The notes: generated from the letters alone by a model not told the origin. A stretch of 64,000 bases of DNA from Mesorhizobium liriopis (GCF_024053505.1 NZ_JAMXQS010000002.1:434001-498000), one strand, 5' to 3'. Shown: positions 35,999 through 45,148, counted from the first letter of the stretch. Program-made: numbers and translations.

Positions 35999-36727
35999 TC
36001 AGATGTCCTGATTTTGGGGCAGGATCACCAGATCGCGGATGGTGACATTGGCAGGCCGCGAAAGCATGTAGATGACGGCATCGGCCACATCCTCGGAACG
36101 CAGGCCCTCGCGCGTAGCAACCTTCCCGGCAATCTTCTCCTCGCTCGAATAGCCCCACAATTCGTTGAGCACCACGCCGGGCGCCACGGCACCCACTCGG
36201 ATATTGTGCTTCATGACCTGCCGCCGGAGACCGTGCACGAAGGACTGGATCGCGTGCTTGGAGGCCGAGTAGATCGGCTCCCACTGGATCGCCTGATGGC
36301 CCGAGATGGAAGAGGTGACGACCACATGGCCGCTTTCACGTTCGATCATGCCGGGCAGCGCGGCGCGAACGAGGCGGAAGACGCTGTTGACGTTGATGGC
36401 CATCAACGCGTCCCAGGTGGCCGGATCGCCTTCCGCCACATCGCCGGGGATGTAGAGGCCTGCATTGGGCAGGAGGATATCGATCGAACCGAAATGACCG
36501 AGCGTTGCCTCCACCACGCGTTCAACCTCGCCGGCTCGGGTCTGATCGGAAGCGAGAACGAGCGTTTCGGTTTCGATCGTGCCTGCGACGGCTTCGAGGC
36601 GCTCCTGCGACCGACCGACCAGCGCGAGTTTGACGCCTTCCGCGCCGAGCCCATGCGCGAGTGCGCGGCCGATGCCGGAACTGGCGCCCGTCACCAGTGC
36701 GACCTTGCCGCTCAGATCCTGCTTCAT
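35999..36727 (-). CDS. SDR, ribitol 2-dehydrogenase-like
   Basis: A 242-residue SDR with TGASSGIG at residues 14-21, NAG near 90, and S/Y/K of the active site in TSSISG and YSASK. The C-terminus lacks the usual GG-Y/F end and instead reads [16 protein letters not shown]. The SDR at 47619 ends almost identically ([16 protein letters not shown]), so the two are paralogues with probably related polyol substrates. Its ATG overlaps the ROK kinase stop by four bases. Confidence 0.85.
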   Translation of the reverse strand: MKQDLSGKVALVTGASSGIGRALAHGLGAEGVKLALVGRSQERLEAVAGTIETETLVLASDQTRAGEVERVVEATLGHFGSIDILLPNAGLYIPGDVAEGDPATWDALMAINVNSVFRLVRAALPGMIERESGHVVVTSSISGHQAIQWEPIYSASKHAIQSFVHGLRRQVMKHNIRVGAVAPGVVLNELWGYSSEEKIAGKVATREGLRSEDVADAVIYMLSRPANVTIRDLVILPQNQDI

Positions 36728-37692
36728 GGTCTTCTCCTCCAGTCCTGTTCCGTTGCCGCCTCTTCCGTGAAGTGCAGTGCGGCGGCACCCACCAGTCCGC
36801 TATCCTCTCCCAGTCCGGCCCGGCAAAGGATGGTGTCGCGGAATGCCGGCATGGCGTTGGTTTGCAGACGCTGGCGGATGAACGGTTCGAGCAGGTCGAA
36901 ACCGTTCGACACACCGCCGCCGAGAATGACGGCTTCCGGGCTGAAGAGGTGGACGAGGCTCGCAATGCCCAGCCCAAGGACGTCGCCCTCCTCGGCGACC
37001 AGTGCGGCGGCGAGATGATCCCCCGCGCGGGCTTCGGCGAAGACTTCCGCCGGGCCGGCATCGGCGGCAAGGGCGGAACGGCTTTCCATGGCGACCCTTT
37101 GGCGAATGTTGCGGGCAAACGCCGTGCCCGAGGCATAAGCTTCCCAGCATCCCCGCGTTCCGCATGAGCAGAGCGCGCCGTCGCGTTCGATCCCCATATG
37201 GCCGATATGGCCAGCCAGTCCCTGCCGCCCGTGCAGGAGCCTGCCGTCCAGCACTACACCGCCACCGATGCCGGTGCTGACCGTGACATAGACGAGATGG
37301 CGCAGGCCGCGTCCGGCACCGAAACGCCATTCGCCGTGGGCTGCGGCGATGCCGTCATTTTCGAGCCGGACAGGCAGGTTGAGCGCATCGCCGATCATCC
37401 GCGCGATCGGCGCACCATCCCAGCCGGCAAGCGTCGGCACGCCGAGAGCGATGCCTTCTTCCGTGTCGATGGGACCGGGCGAGCAGACGCCGATGCCGGC
37501 AACCTGCCCGCGCGGTGCATGGGCGGAAACGATCGCCACGAGCTCGCGGATCTGCGAGACCACGGCTTCCGGCCCGTCCTTGGCGGCCGTTCGCACTTCC
37601 TGTCGCGCATGGAGCCGCCCCGTCCGGTCCACGAGTGCTGCCCGCAGGCGCGTGCCGCCGATGTCGACCCCGATGGCGAGCGGCTCGCTCAT
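36724..37692 (-). CDS. ROK-family sugar kinase
   Basis: A 322-residue ROK kinase without a DNA-binding domain. The phosphate-binding VDIGGTRLRA (9-18), catalytic D113 (RLENDG), GTGIGGG-like STGIGGG (139-145), and zinc motif CSCGTRGCWE (C175, C177, C182, with H165) are all present. The usual substrate-binding E-x-G-H reads H162-I-G-H165, so the glutamate that contacts glucose is a histidine. It is therefore probably not a glucokinase. It overlaps the SDR by four bases and lies one base after the epimerase gene. Confidence 0.88.
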   Translation of the reverse strand: MSEPLAIGVDIGGTRLRAALVDRTGRLHARQEVRTAAKDGPEAVVSQIRELVAIVSAHAPRGQVAGIGVCSPGPIDTEEGIALGVPTLAGWDGAPIARMIGDALNLPVRLENDGIAAAHGEWRFGAGRGLRHLVYVTVSTGIGGGVVLDGRLLHGRQGLAGHIGHMGIERDGALCSCGTRGCWEAYASGTAFARNIRQRVAMESRSALAADAGPAEVFAEARAGDHLAAALVAEEGDVLGLGIASLVHLFSPEAVILGGGVSNGFDLLEPFIRQRLQTNAMPAFRDTILCRAGLGEDSGLVGAAALHFTEEAATEQDWRRRP

Positions 37693-37693
37693 T

Positions 37694-38383
37694 CTAAAGC
37701 GCGTGGAGCCAGCGCATGCGGGCGAGCAGGTCGTCCGCTCCGAAGGCGAGCGAACCCATCACCACGGTTTCGGCACCTGCCTGGCGCAGCAGAGGCACCG
37801 TATGCTCGCGGATGCCGCCATCCGCTGCCAGCACGATGCGACGACCGCTCGGCTCGATCAACCGTCCCGCTTGTTCCAGCCGATCCGTCGCACTGGGATC
37901 GAGGCCTTGGCCCTTCACGCCGATGGCGGTGCCGAGAAGCGTCAAAAAATCGAGCCGGGACAGGAAAGGCTCGACCTGCGGAACCGGCGTCTCGACGCGC
38001 AAGACCATGCCGGTGGTGCACCCGCGCGTTCGGATCAGCTCAAGCGCCTCGCCGGCATTGGCATTCTCGGCATGGATGCTGATGAGATGCGCGCCGGCAT
38101 CCGCGAACTGCCCGATCTGTTCAAGAAGAATATCGTCCGCGCACATCAGGTGCACGTGGATCGGGACATCGGTGACTTTGGCGATAGCGGCGACAAGATC
38201 GGGAAAGAACAGGAGAGCCGGCGCAAAATGACCGTCGGCGACGTCGATATGGAGCAGGTCGGCGTGGGGTGCGATGCGGGCGAGATCGTCGGCGAGGCGC
38301 AAGAGGTCGGCCGACCACAGGGAATATTCGGCGAGAAGCCGGTGGGCGGGAAGCTGCGCAAGCCAGTCGGATGGGGCGGCCAT
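37694..38383 (-). CDS. Ribulose-phosphate 3-epimerase family protein (AlsE-like)
   Basis: A 229-residue TIM-barrel epimerase. Active-site elements are S21 (EYSLWSADLL), H45-x-D47 (LLHIDVADGHF), H78 (PIHVHLM) and the Asp of LAADGGI near 188. The catalytic residues are conserved, but the surrounding loops differ from housekeeping Rpe (DGHFAPALLFFPD in place of the usual VPNITFGP region). It more likely acts on a hexulose-6-phosphate such as D-allulose-6-phosphate than on ribulose-5-phosphate. The context of a sugar ABC operon with a ROK kinase supports this. Confidence 0.85.
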   Translation of the reverse strand: MAAPSDWLAQLPAHRLLAEYSLWSADLLRLADDLARIAPHADLLHIDVADGHFAPALLFFPDLVAAIAKVTDVPIHVHLMCADDILLEQIGQFADAGAHLISIHAENANAGEALELIRTRGCTTGMVLRVETPVPQVEPFLSRLDFLTLLGTAIGVKGQGLDPSATDRLEQAGRLIEPSGRRIVLAADGGIREHTVPLLRQAGAETVVMGSLAFGADDLLARMRWLHAL

Positions 38384-38385
38384 GG

Positions 38386-39201
38386 TCAGAAATCCTGCAG
38401 AAAGGTTCGCAGCGCACGGTGGAAATCGGCGATATAGGCTGCGCGGTCGCGGGCCTTGGGCGTCAGCATTTCGAGCTGCGCGCCGGGGATGAGTGCCGCA
38501 AGCTTTTCGGCGTGGTCGAGAGGATGGATGAAGTCCTCTTCCGTGCCGAGAACGAGGGTCGGGATGGGCAGCGCCGCGAGTTCCGCTTCCGTGATGCCGG
38601 GTCCGTCGGCCGCGATTGCTGAAAGGAGGTTCGCCGTTACGGCCAAGGGCTCACGCGAAAAGAAGCCTTGCAGCGATTGGAGATTATCCGGCGAACGAGC
38701 GGACAAGCGGCTGAAGGTTTCACCCCGTTCGAACACCGCCTGCGCTTCGTCGGGCGATAGCCGTGCGAGAAGCACGCCGACTTCGGCATTCGGTTGCATG
38801 TTCTTCGGGCCTGTTTCGGTTATCCAGGCCGGCCGGGCAAAGATCAGCCCGCGCACCAGTTCGGGTCGTTTGACGGCCAGTCGGCTGGCGATTGCCGCGC
38901 CCATCGATATGCCTCCGATCATCACCGGTCCGAGCCCGAGAAAGGTGATCAGCGCAGCCACGTCATCGGCAAAGGTGGCGATGGAATGTGTGCCATCCGT
39001 TTCTGACCGACCGTGCCCCCGGCACTCCAGCGTGACGAGGCGGAAGGTTCTATTGTCGGGAAAGGCTTCCGCCACCTGCCGCGCGTCGCCGCAAAGGCCG
39101 TGCTGGAAGACGACAGGCAGCCCGTCGCCGCCTGCATCATATGCCGCGAGCGCGAGGCCGTCGCGTTGGAACGTGAAGGCTTCGAGCGCTTCGAGGTTCA
39201 C
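38386..39201 (-). CDS. Alpha/beta hydrolase
   Basis: A 271-residue alpha/beta-hydrolase fold protein. The oxyanion HG motif (VFQHGLCGD), LECRGHGRS and nucleophile S99 (GGISMG) are present. The canonical C-terminal catalytic His (G-x-GH) is not seen; that place reads LEMLTPKARDRAAYI. The start is GTG, overlapping the upstream TIM-barrel gene stop (GTGA). In a sugar operon with dehydrogenases it could be a lactonase or esterase acting on a sugar derivative. The activity needs testing given the missing histidine. Confidence 0.75.
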   Translation of the reverse strand: MNLEALEAFTFQRDGLALAAYDAGGDGLPVVFQHGLCGDARQVAEAFPDNRTFRLVTLECRGHGRSETDGTHSIATFADDVAALITFLGLGPVMIGGISMGAAIASRLAVKRPELVRGLIFARPAWITETGPKNMQPNAEVGVLLARLSPDEAQAVFERGETFSRLSARSPDNLQSLQGFFSREPLAVTANLLSAIAADGPGITEAELAALPIPTLVLGTEEDFIHPLDHAEKLAALIPGAQLEMLTPKARDRAAYIADFHRALRTFLQDF

Positions 39202-40019
39202 GCCAGCAACTCGCGAAGAAAGCGCGCGGCGCGCGGCGCCTCATCCGCTGAAAGTCCATGCGTGACGAGATCGCCGTCGAAACCGGCACGTTTCAAGCAA
39301 CCGATGTAATGCGGATAATTCAGCACGCCTCGTCCGGCCGCCACGAAGCTGCCATCCGCGGTGCGGTCCTTGGCGTGGCCCATCGCGATGCGGTCGGCAA
39401 GCAGGTCGATGGCCTTCGCCACCGTCTGCCGCTGTTCTTCGAGCGTCGCCTGCTCGAACAGGTTCGCCGGGTCGAGCACCACGACGAGGCGGGGGGAGGC
39501 GAGTTCATCGATCAGCTGTCGCGCACGTCGTGCGCTGTCCACCACATTGGCGAGTTCGGGCTCGATGCCGAGGCGGATGTCGTGCGCCTCGGCAATCGCC
39601 AGAGCCTTTTCCATCTCCCCGCGCATGTCGCTCCAGGCTTCCGGCGTGGCGTTGTCGGGGTGATGGCGCCATTGGTCGTCCGGATCACGCGTGCCGGTGC
39701 AAAGTGTCACGAGATCGGTGCCGATCCTCTTGCAGGCGCCGGCTATGACTTCGAGCCGGCGCAGGCCCTCCGCCCGCACGGCTGGGTCGGGATGCACCAT
39801 GTTGTAGGTGCCGGAAACGGCTGCGATCCGAACTTCGTGCGCCTGCGCGGCATCGGCTACCGCTCGGGCGGTGTCGGGCGAAATGGCGTCGGGCATCGCG
39901 GGCAGGCCGGAACAGGCCATGTTGTATTGAGCCGCCGCAAAGCCGGCTTCGCGCACCGCTCTGAGCACGGCATCGGGGTCCTGGCCCGGAAATGTCTTGG
40001 CGAAGATACCGAGCCGCAT
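39198..40019 (-). CDS. TIM-barrel sugar phosphate isomerase/epimerase (xylose-isomerase-like)
   Basis: A 273-residue AP-endonuclease-2/xylose-isomerase-like TIM barrel. Likely metal ligands are E153 (GIEPEL), D183 (VLDPANL) and H215 (MGHAKD); the fourth position, usually Glu, reads T253-H254. It would isomerise or epimerise a keto-sugar or inositol-type compound. It is coupled to the Gfo/Idh/MocA gene upstream (TGATG), a very common partnership for keto-sugar intermediates. Confidence 0.82.
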   Translation of the reverse strand: MRLGIFAKTFPGQDPDAVLRAVREAGFAAAQYNMACSGLPAMPDAISPDTARAVADAAQAHEVRIAAVSGTYNMVHPDPAVRAEGLRRLEVIAGACKRIGTDLVTLCTGTRDPDDQWRHHPDNATPEAWSDMRGEMEKALAIAEAHDIRLGIEPELANVVDSARRARQLIDELASPRLVVVLDPANLFEQATLEEQRQTVAKAIDLLADRIAMGHAKDRTADGSFVAAGRGVLNYPHYIGCLKRAGFDGDLVTHGLSADEAPRAARFLRELLA

Positions 40020-41095
40020 CAGACTTCGCCTGAAACCTGGTCGAGGCGCACCGGCTTGCCCGTTTCCACTGAGCGGGCAATCGCCACCATGGCACGCACG
40101 GAGGCAACACCGTCCTCGATCGACGCCCCTTTCATCGGCGCGCCATGGAGGATCACATCGGCGAAGCCTTCCAGTTGCCGGCGATAGAAGTGTCCATCCG
40201 CGCCTAGCACACGGTGCGTCGCGCCATCCGCCTCGCGGAAGATATCGACCTCGCTCGTCTTATAGTACCAGGGGTTATAGGTCCTGCCGAGAACCGAGCC
40301 GTTCTCGCCATAGATATGGAAGCCCTCGTGCCAGTCCATGCGGACGGCGACCGTCAGATCGAGATGGCCGAGTGCGCCGCTTTCGAACTCCACATCCACG
40401 AACCAGCACCGCATGCCGCCACGCCGCGACTGCCGCGCCTCGACCGCCTTGATAGGACCCGCGAAGAAACGCGCCGTGTCCACCAGATGACTGCCATGGG
40501 CGAGCATGTAGTAGCGGTCGAGATCGGCCTTGGGGTCGCCGGAAGGTTTCTTGGCGTGCTTGCTGGATACCATCAGCGGCTGCACGGCATCCGTCATCGG
40601 GTAGCGATGGGTCGAATCGCAGTACCAGGCTTTCAGGGCGGCCAGCTCGCCCATTTCACGGGTGATGAAATCATGCGCCGCTTCGAGCCCGGCATCGAAG
40701 CGCTTCATATGTCCGACCTGCAGGACCCTGCCGCTTTGCCGGACGGCTTCGGCGAGTTTTTCGGCCTCTTCCACGCTGGTCGCCGCCGGCTTCTCGCAAA
40801 GGACGTGCTTGCCTGCTTCCAGCGCCCGGATGCTGGCGGGAACGTGGAAGGCGTCGGAGGTGGCGACGACTACCGCATCGAGATTGGGATCGGCCAGCAT
40901 CGCGTCATAGTCCGCGAAGCTTTTCTCTGGCGCATGGGTCCAGGCCATGCGCTCGCGCAGATCGTCAGCCACGTCGCAGATGGCGTAGAGGTCGGCATTG
41001 CGCGCCTTGGTGCAGCTTTCGAAATGCGCGGCCTGTGCGATGGGACCGCAACCAAGCACGCCCACACGCAGTCGCCGCTCTTCCTTCTTCGGCAA
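40019..41095 (-). CDS. Gfo/Idh/MocA-family oxidoreductase
   Basis: A 358-residue NAD(P)-dependent sugar/inositol dehydrogenase. The Rossmann motif is VGVLGCGPIAQ at the N-terminus and the family signature CEKPAATSVEEAE lies near residue 97, followed by the alpha/beta substrate domain. It starts at TTG 41095, with AAGGAG nine bases upstream, which decides this unusual start. It lies 19 bases after the ABC ATPase gene. Together with the TIM-barrel gene it suggests oxidation of the imported sugar followed by epimerisation. Confidence 0.87.
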   Translation of the reverse strand: MPKKEERRLRVGVLGCGPIAQAAHFESCTKARNADLYAICDVADDLRERMAWTHAPEKSFADYDAMLADPNLDAVVVATSDAFHVPASIRALEAGKHVLCEKPAATSVEEAEKLAEAVRQSGRVLQVGHMKRFDAGLEAAHDFITREMGELAALKAWYCDSTHRYPMTDAVQPLMVSSKHAKKPSGDPKADLDRYYMLAHGSHLVDTARFFAGPIKAVEARQSRRGGMRCWFVDVEFESGALGHLDLTVAVRMDWHEGFHIYGENGSVLGRTYNPWYYKTSEVDIFREADGATHRVLGADGHFYRRQLEGFADVILHGAPMKGASIEDGVASVRAMVAIARSVETGKPVRLDQVSGEV

Positions 41096-41114
41096 TCGAG
41101 TTTCTCCTTGAAGG

Positions 41115-41864
41115 TCAGCCGCCCACCATCAGCTTGACCACTTCGTCATGCGTGGTTTCGCTGATCTTGCGCTCGCCCGCCGTCACCCCGCGGCGCAGCA
41201 CGACGATGCGGTCGGACACGGCGAAGATATCCTGCAGGTTGTGCGAGATGAAGATCACGCCGCGTCCCTGCGCCTTGAGCTGATGGATCAGCGAAATGAC
41301 CTTGCGCTGTTCGGGCACGCCGAGGGCGGCCGTCGGCTCGTCCATGATGAGGATCTGCGCATTCCAATAAACGGCGCGGCCGATGGCGACCGCCTGCCTC
41401 TGGCCACCCGAGAAATTGCTGACCGGCGCTTCCATGCGTGACACGTGGAAGTCGAGCAGCGCCATGGTTTCGCGCGCGGCCTGCGCCATCTTCGGGCGGT
41501 CGAGCACGGGCAGAACGCCCAAAATTCTTCGCATCGGCTCGCGGCCAAGGAAGATGTTGCCACCGATGGTCAGATTATCGGCCAGAGCCAGGTCCTGATA
41601 GATCGTCTCGATGCCCTTGTCGCGCGCCTCCTGCGGCGTAGAAAACGAGACCGGCTCGCCTTTCAGCCTGATCTCGCCGGCGGTCGGCTTGTAGACGCCC
41701 GAGATCGCCTTGATCAGCGTGGTCTTGCCCGCACCGTTGTCACCGGCCAGCGCCACCACTTCGCCGGGGCGGATCTGCATCGAGAAATCGCTCAGCGCAC
41801 GCACCGCGCCGAAATGCTTGGACAGGTTCTGGACTTCGAGAAGCGGCTGCACGGCTTCACTCAT
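41115..41864 (-). CDS. CUT2-type sugar ABC transporter, ATP-binding protein (FrcA-like)
   Basis: A 249-residue single-domain ATPase, as in rhizobial FrcA, rather than the double RbsA type. Walker A is GDNGAGKT (K47), the signature NFSGGQRQAVAIGRA, and Walker B ILIMDEPTAAL. It powers uptake through the permease encoded just upstream, whose stop it overlaps by eight bases. The transported sugar is unknown. Confidence 0.9.
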   Translation of the reverse strand: MSEAVQPLLEVQNLSKHFGAVRALSDFSMQIRPGEVVALAGDNGAGKTTLIKAISGVYKPTAGEIRLKGEPVSFSTPQEARDKGIETIYQDLALADNLTIGGNIFLGREPMRRILGVLPVLDRPKMAQAARETMALLDFHVSRMEAPVSNFSGGQRQAVAIGRAVYWNAQILIMDEPTAALGVPEQRKVISLIHQLKAQGRGVIFISHNLQDIFAVSDRIVVLRRGVTAGERKISETTHDEVVKLMVGG

Positions 41865-42927
41865 CGACGCGACCTCCGCTGAACCGGCGCTGGGCCTGAT
41901 CGATCAGCACCGAGATGATGATGACGACACCCACGCTGATGAACTGCCAGAACGGCTCCACATTCACGAAAACCAGCCCGTACTGGATGACGGCGATCAC
42001 GAACGCGCCGGCGACCGTGCCGAGGATCGTGCCCGAACCGCCGAACAGGCTCGCGCCCCCGATCACCACGGCGGCCACACAATCGAGCAGCAGTGGCTCG
42101 CCCGCCTGTGCCGCGCCGGCATTGAATCGTGCCGAATAGAGAACTCCTGCCAGCCCTGCGCAGCAGGCGGAAAGAATATAGAGGCGCAGGAGATGCCTCT
42201 TGATGTCGATCCCGGCGCGGCGCGCGGCCTGAACATTCGCGCCGATGGCGTAATTGTGCTGTCCGAAGCGGGTCTGGCTCAAGACATAATGCATGATGAG
42301 CACGAAAGCGGCGGTGATCCAGACGATGATCGGGACGTTCAGGAAGCGCCCATTGCCGAGATAAGCGAAGAAGGAATTGCTGATCGGCACGGTGGTGCCG
42401 CCCGCAAGCAGGAACGCCACGCCGCGCGCCACGCCGAACATGCCGAGCGTGCCGATAAAGGGCGGCACGCGCAGGCGCGACACCAGAAGCCCATTGATGA
42501 TGCCCGGAACGCTCGCGACCAGAACGGCCGCGACAAAGCCTGCCATCACCGCGGCCGGCATGCCGATGCCAGGTGTCAGGCCGTTGATCACATGCGCCGC
42601 GACGACCGCCGCGAGGCCCATGATGAAGCCCATGGACAGATCGATGCCACCGGAGATGATCACGTAGGTCTGGCCAATCGCGAGCAGGAGCGGGGCCACA
42701 GCGAAGATCGCGATGGATTGCAGGTTGAACGGGTTGAGGATGAAGGTGCCGCTGAAGGCGGTGCGTGCCCAGATTTCGAAGCCGAGGATCAGCGCCAGGA
42801 GAAACAGCCATGCGCGCAGATCGGCGATGCGCTGGACGACTGTCTTGGCCGTGTCCGAATGGTCGGCCTGCGGTTTGACGTGCGGCGTCGGCGCGTCTGC
42901 GACGGTTGGCGGGGAAGAAACGCTCAT
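41857..42927 (-). CDS. CUT2-type sugar ABC transporter permease
   Basis: A 356-residue inner-membrane permease with about ten helices after a ~60-residue polar N-tail. The RbsC/FrcC family signature is seen in ISGGIDLSMGFIMGLAA, and FGQHNYAIGANVQAARRAGI is the EAA-like loop that contacts the ATPase. ATG 42927 follows AGGTGA; an 18-codon upstream extension is unlikely. It is separated from the binding-protein gene by 132 bases containing a strong stem-loop. Confidence 0.9.
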   Translation of the reverse strand: MSVSSPPTVADAPTPHVKPQADHSDTAKTVVQRIADLRAWLFLLALILGFEIWARTAFSGTFILNPFNLQSIAIFAVAPLLLAIGQTYVIISGGIDLSMGFIMGLAAVVAAHVINGLTPGIGMPAAVMAGFVAAVLVASVPGIINGLLVSRLRVPPFIGTLGMFGVARGVAFLLAGGTTVPISNSFFAYLGNGRFLNVPIIVWITAAFVLIMHYVLSQTRFGQHNYAIGANVQAARRAGIDIKRHLLRLYILSACCAGLAGVLYSARFNAGAAQAGEPLLLDCVAAVVIGGASLFGGSGTILGTVAGAFVIAVIQYGLVFVNVEPFWQFISVGVVIIISVLIDQAQRRFSGGRVDE

Positions 42928-43023
42928 CGGGTCACCTGCGTGAGGCCAATCATTGGTGGGTGCCGCGAAACGGTGCGGCATCGCATGGCCGGCATCCGGA
43001 TTTCATCACGGATGGGAGAGGGA

Positions 43024-43051
43024 GCCGGCCTCTGTGATCGGCGAGGCCGGC
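43024..43051 (-). promoter_or_regulatory. Intercistronic stem-loop after the CUT2 binding-protein gene
   Basis: GCCGGCCTC and GAGGCCGGC pair perfectly around a 10-base loop, eight bases past the binding-protein stop and ahead of the permease gene. Probably a partial terminator or mRNA-stabilising hairpin that favours binding-protein expression. Confidence 0.55.
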
Positions 43052-43059
43052 ACCGGTTC

Positions 43060-44052
43060 TCAGTCGGAGTAGACGTACTTCGCGACGTTCGGGTCATCGA
43101 CATTGCTTTTGTCGATGATGGTGAAGCCCGTGCCGATCGAAACGGGGATCGACTGTCCGCTCAAATGCGCAAAGGCCGACACGACACCGTAATAACCGAT
43201 CTCGGCAGGGTGCTGTGCGATGGCCGCATCGACCAGCCCGTCCTTGATGTTGGCAACGATCGAAGTCGGCGCATCGAAAGCGATGACCTTGATGTTGCCG
43301 GTCTGGCCCGCCTGCTGCACGCCGTTGCCCGCACCGAGTGCCGAGAACAGGTTGGCGCCGAACACGCCCTTGAGATCCGAGTTGCGGGCATAGACGGCCT
43401 GCAACTGGCTTGCCGCCTTGTTGGCGTCGTTCTCGTTGAACTGCGTGTCGAGCACGGTGATCTTCGGGAACTCCTCGGCCATGGCGGCCTTGAAGCCTTC
43501 TTCACGCTGGTCGGTGGTGGAAATGCCGGGCTTCACGTTCGAGACGTAGACCTTGCCTTCCTCGCCGATGGCCTTGGCAAGCGCGCGTGCCGCCATGCGG
43601 CCGCCCATGACATTGTCCGACGCGATATAGGAAAGCGGGAAATCGGCATCGCCCGAGCCGGTCTGATATTTGCCCTCACCGATGAAGGTGTCGACGGTGA
43701 TCACCGGAATGCCGGCGTCCTGGGCCTTGCGCAGGGGTTCGACCAACTGCGTCGTGTCGGTCGGTGCGATCAGGATGGCGTCCGGCTTGCGGGCGATGAT
43801 GGCATCAAGCACCGGCACCTGGACGACCGGATTGAACTCGGGCCCTCCCTGGAACACCAGTTCCACGCCGAGCGCGTCGGCCGCGGCCTGCGCGCCCTTG
43901 CGCATGGTGATGTAGAAGGCATCGGTGGTCAGGCCCGGAATGAGGGCCACGGTGTATTTCTTGTCCTGCGCGTGCGCAGGCAGCGATGCGACGCCGGTGC
44001 TGGCAAGAATCGCCAGCGCGGCCGCAGTTTTCAACAGTGAACGGCGCTTCAT
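43060..44052 (-). CDS. CUT2-type periplasmic sugar-binding protein
   Basis: A 330-residue RbsB/FrcB-like type I binding protein with a signal peptide (MKRRSLLKTAAALAILASTG, cleavage after PAHA near residue 29). YTVALIPGLTTDAFY and ILIAPTDTTQLVEPL match the Peripla_BP_4 fold. ATG 44052 has GGGAGGAAC upstream. It is the first gene of the transporter operon that runs on to the GMC gene. A perfect palindrome at 44165 lies upstream as its likely operator. Confidence 0.9.
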   Translation of the reverse strand: MKRRSLLKTAAALAILASTGVASLPAHAQDKKYTVALIPGLTTDAFYITMRKGAQAAADALGVELVFQGGPEFNPVVQVPVLDAIIARKPDAILIAPTDTTQLVEPLRKAQDAGIPVITVDTFIGEGKYQTGSGDADFPLSYIASDNVMGGRMAARALAKAIGEEGKVYVSNVKPGISTTDQREEGFKAAMAEEFPKITVLDTQFNENDANKAASQLQAVYARNSDLKGVFGANLFSALGAGNGVQQAGQTGNIKVIAFDAPTSIVANIKDGLVDAAIAQHPAEIGYYGVVSAFAHLSGQSIPVSIGTGFTIIDKSNVDDPNVAKYVYSD

Positions 44053-44164
44053 CAGTTCCTCCCTGGATGAGCAGTTCCTCAACACGCTCATGAGCGGCTG
44101 ATGAGGCTGCTCACGGAACACATGATTGTTGCGGCACCTTCACTCGTCAAGCGCAATTTTTTGC

Positions 44165-44178
44165 TGAAATGAATTTCA
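44165..44178. promoter_or_regulatory. Perfect palindrome, candidate SorC operator before the CUT2 operon
   Basis: TGAAATGAATTTCA: six-base arms TGAAAT/ATTTCA with a two-base centre. It lies 113 bases before the binding-protein ATG and 29 bases past the sorC stop. A related 10/14 copy stands before sorC itself (45149), which supports a shared regulator. Confidence 0.55.
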
Positions 44179-44207
44179 GATGGGAGGGTATGAGTGGGCC
44201 AAGCTTC

Positions 44208-45140
44208 TCAGGCCTCTTCAAGAATGGCTTCCGCAGTTTGGGTATCCGTCACCAGCGCTGAAATCAGGCCGGCACGTGCCGCGCCGCATATGCCAGCGCT
44301 TTTGGACGGGCCGACGGCAACGCCGATGACGAGCGGCGTCTGGCGCAACTGTTCAGGCCTCATGGCGATCATGCGACTTTCGCCTTCCCAGTCGATCAGT
44401 GAGCCGTCGGAGCGGAAATAGTGCCGGATCACGTCGCCTGCGGCCTCGGTGATGGCCTGTTCGTCCGGCGTCGCGACACGCGCTTCCGGTGCGGTGATCG
44501 ATGGCGATACGCCGATGCCGACGATGGCTGCATCCACCTTGTTCCAAAGTGCCACGTTGCGGGCGATCTCGGGGTCGGCCAGGAATGCCGCGCGGCTTTC
44601 GCGCGATGGCAGATAGGGGGCGTGAATGAAACGCGGCATGCCGCCGGTTTGTTCGGCCGCCTGACGGACGAATTCGTTGACCTGAAAGTGCAGCGCGTGC
44701 TGCTGCATGCCGCCATTGGCCGACACGGTGGTGACCGAACCCAAAGGCGGCAGCCCGGCTTCGATCACCGCGCGAACCGCACGGCCCCAGCCGATGGCGA
44801 GAACCGAGCCGGACTGTATATTCTGCTCGCGCAGCATGTCGCCGACCGGCTTGGCGAGGCTTGCCAGCGCGCCGACCGTGCCCGGCGTCTCGACGACCGC
44901 CGCTTTCTTGAGCCCGAGCTTCTCGACGAGCCCTTCGACCAACATTTGCGGCGAGGCCAGGTCGCGCACCTCGATCCGCACGATGCCTTCGGCACGGGCG
45001 CGCTGGAGTAGCCGGGAAACGGTCGCGGCGGAAAGCCCGAGCCGTTTGGCGACGTCGGCTTGCGTCATATCGTTCTCGTAATGGAGCTTCGCCACCGTGT
45101 GGAGAAGTGCGCGGGACGCAGATTGATCGCTGCTGGACAC
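44208..45140 (-). CDS. SorC/DeoR-type sugar-binding transcriptional regulator
   Basis: A 310-residue regulator. Residues ~10-60 form the SorC HTH (MTQADVAKRLGLSAATVSRLLQRARAEGIVRIEV) and the rest is the sugar-phosphate-binding domain related to NagB (AIGWGRAVRAVIEAG, VGIGVSPS). Effectors of this family are usually phosphorylated sugars from the pathway controlled. It starts at GTG 45140. It lies upstream of the CUT2 operon and divergent from the aldolase-kinase pair, so it is placed to control both. Confidence 0.88.
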   Translation of the reverse strand: MSSSDQSASRALLHTVAKLHYENDMTQADVAKRLGLSAATVSRLLQRARAEGIVRIEVRDLASPQMLVEGLVEKLGLKKAAVVETPGTVGALASLAKPVGDMLREQNIQSGSVLAIGWGRAVRAVIEAGLPPLGSVTTVSANGGMQQHALHFQVNEFVRQAAEQTGGMPRFIHAPYLPSRESRAAFLADPEIARNVALWNKVDAAIVGIGVSPSITAPEARVATPDEQAITEAAGDVIRHYFRSDGSLIDWEGESRMIAMRPEQLRQTPLVIGVAVGPSKSAGICGAARAGLISALVTDTQTAEAILEEA

Positions 45141-45148
45141 GGCTCTAT

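Noticed and set aside
41710-44040. 776-codon plus-strand open frame opposite the CUT2 transporter genes
   Set aside because: Antisense to three recognisable transporter genes; no motif.
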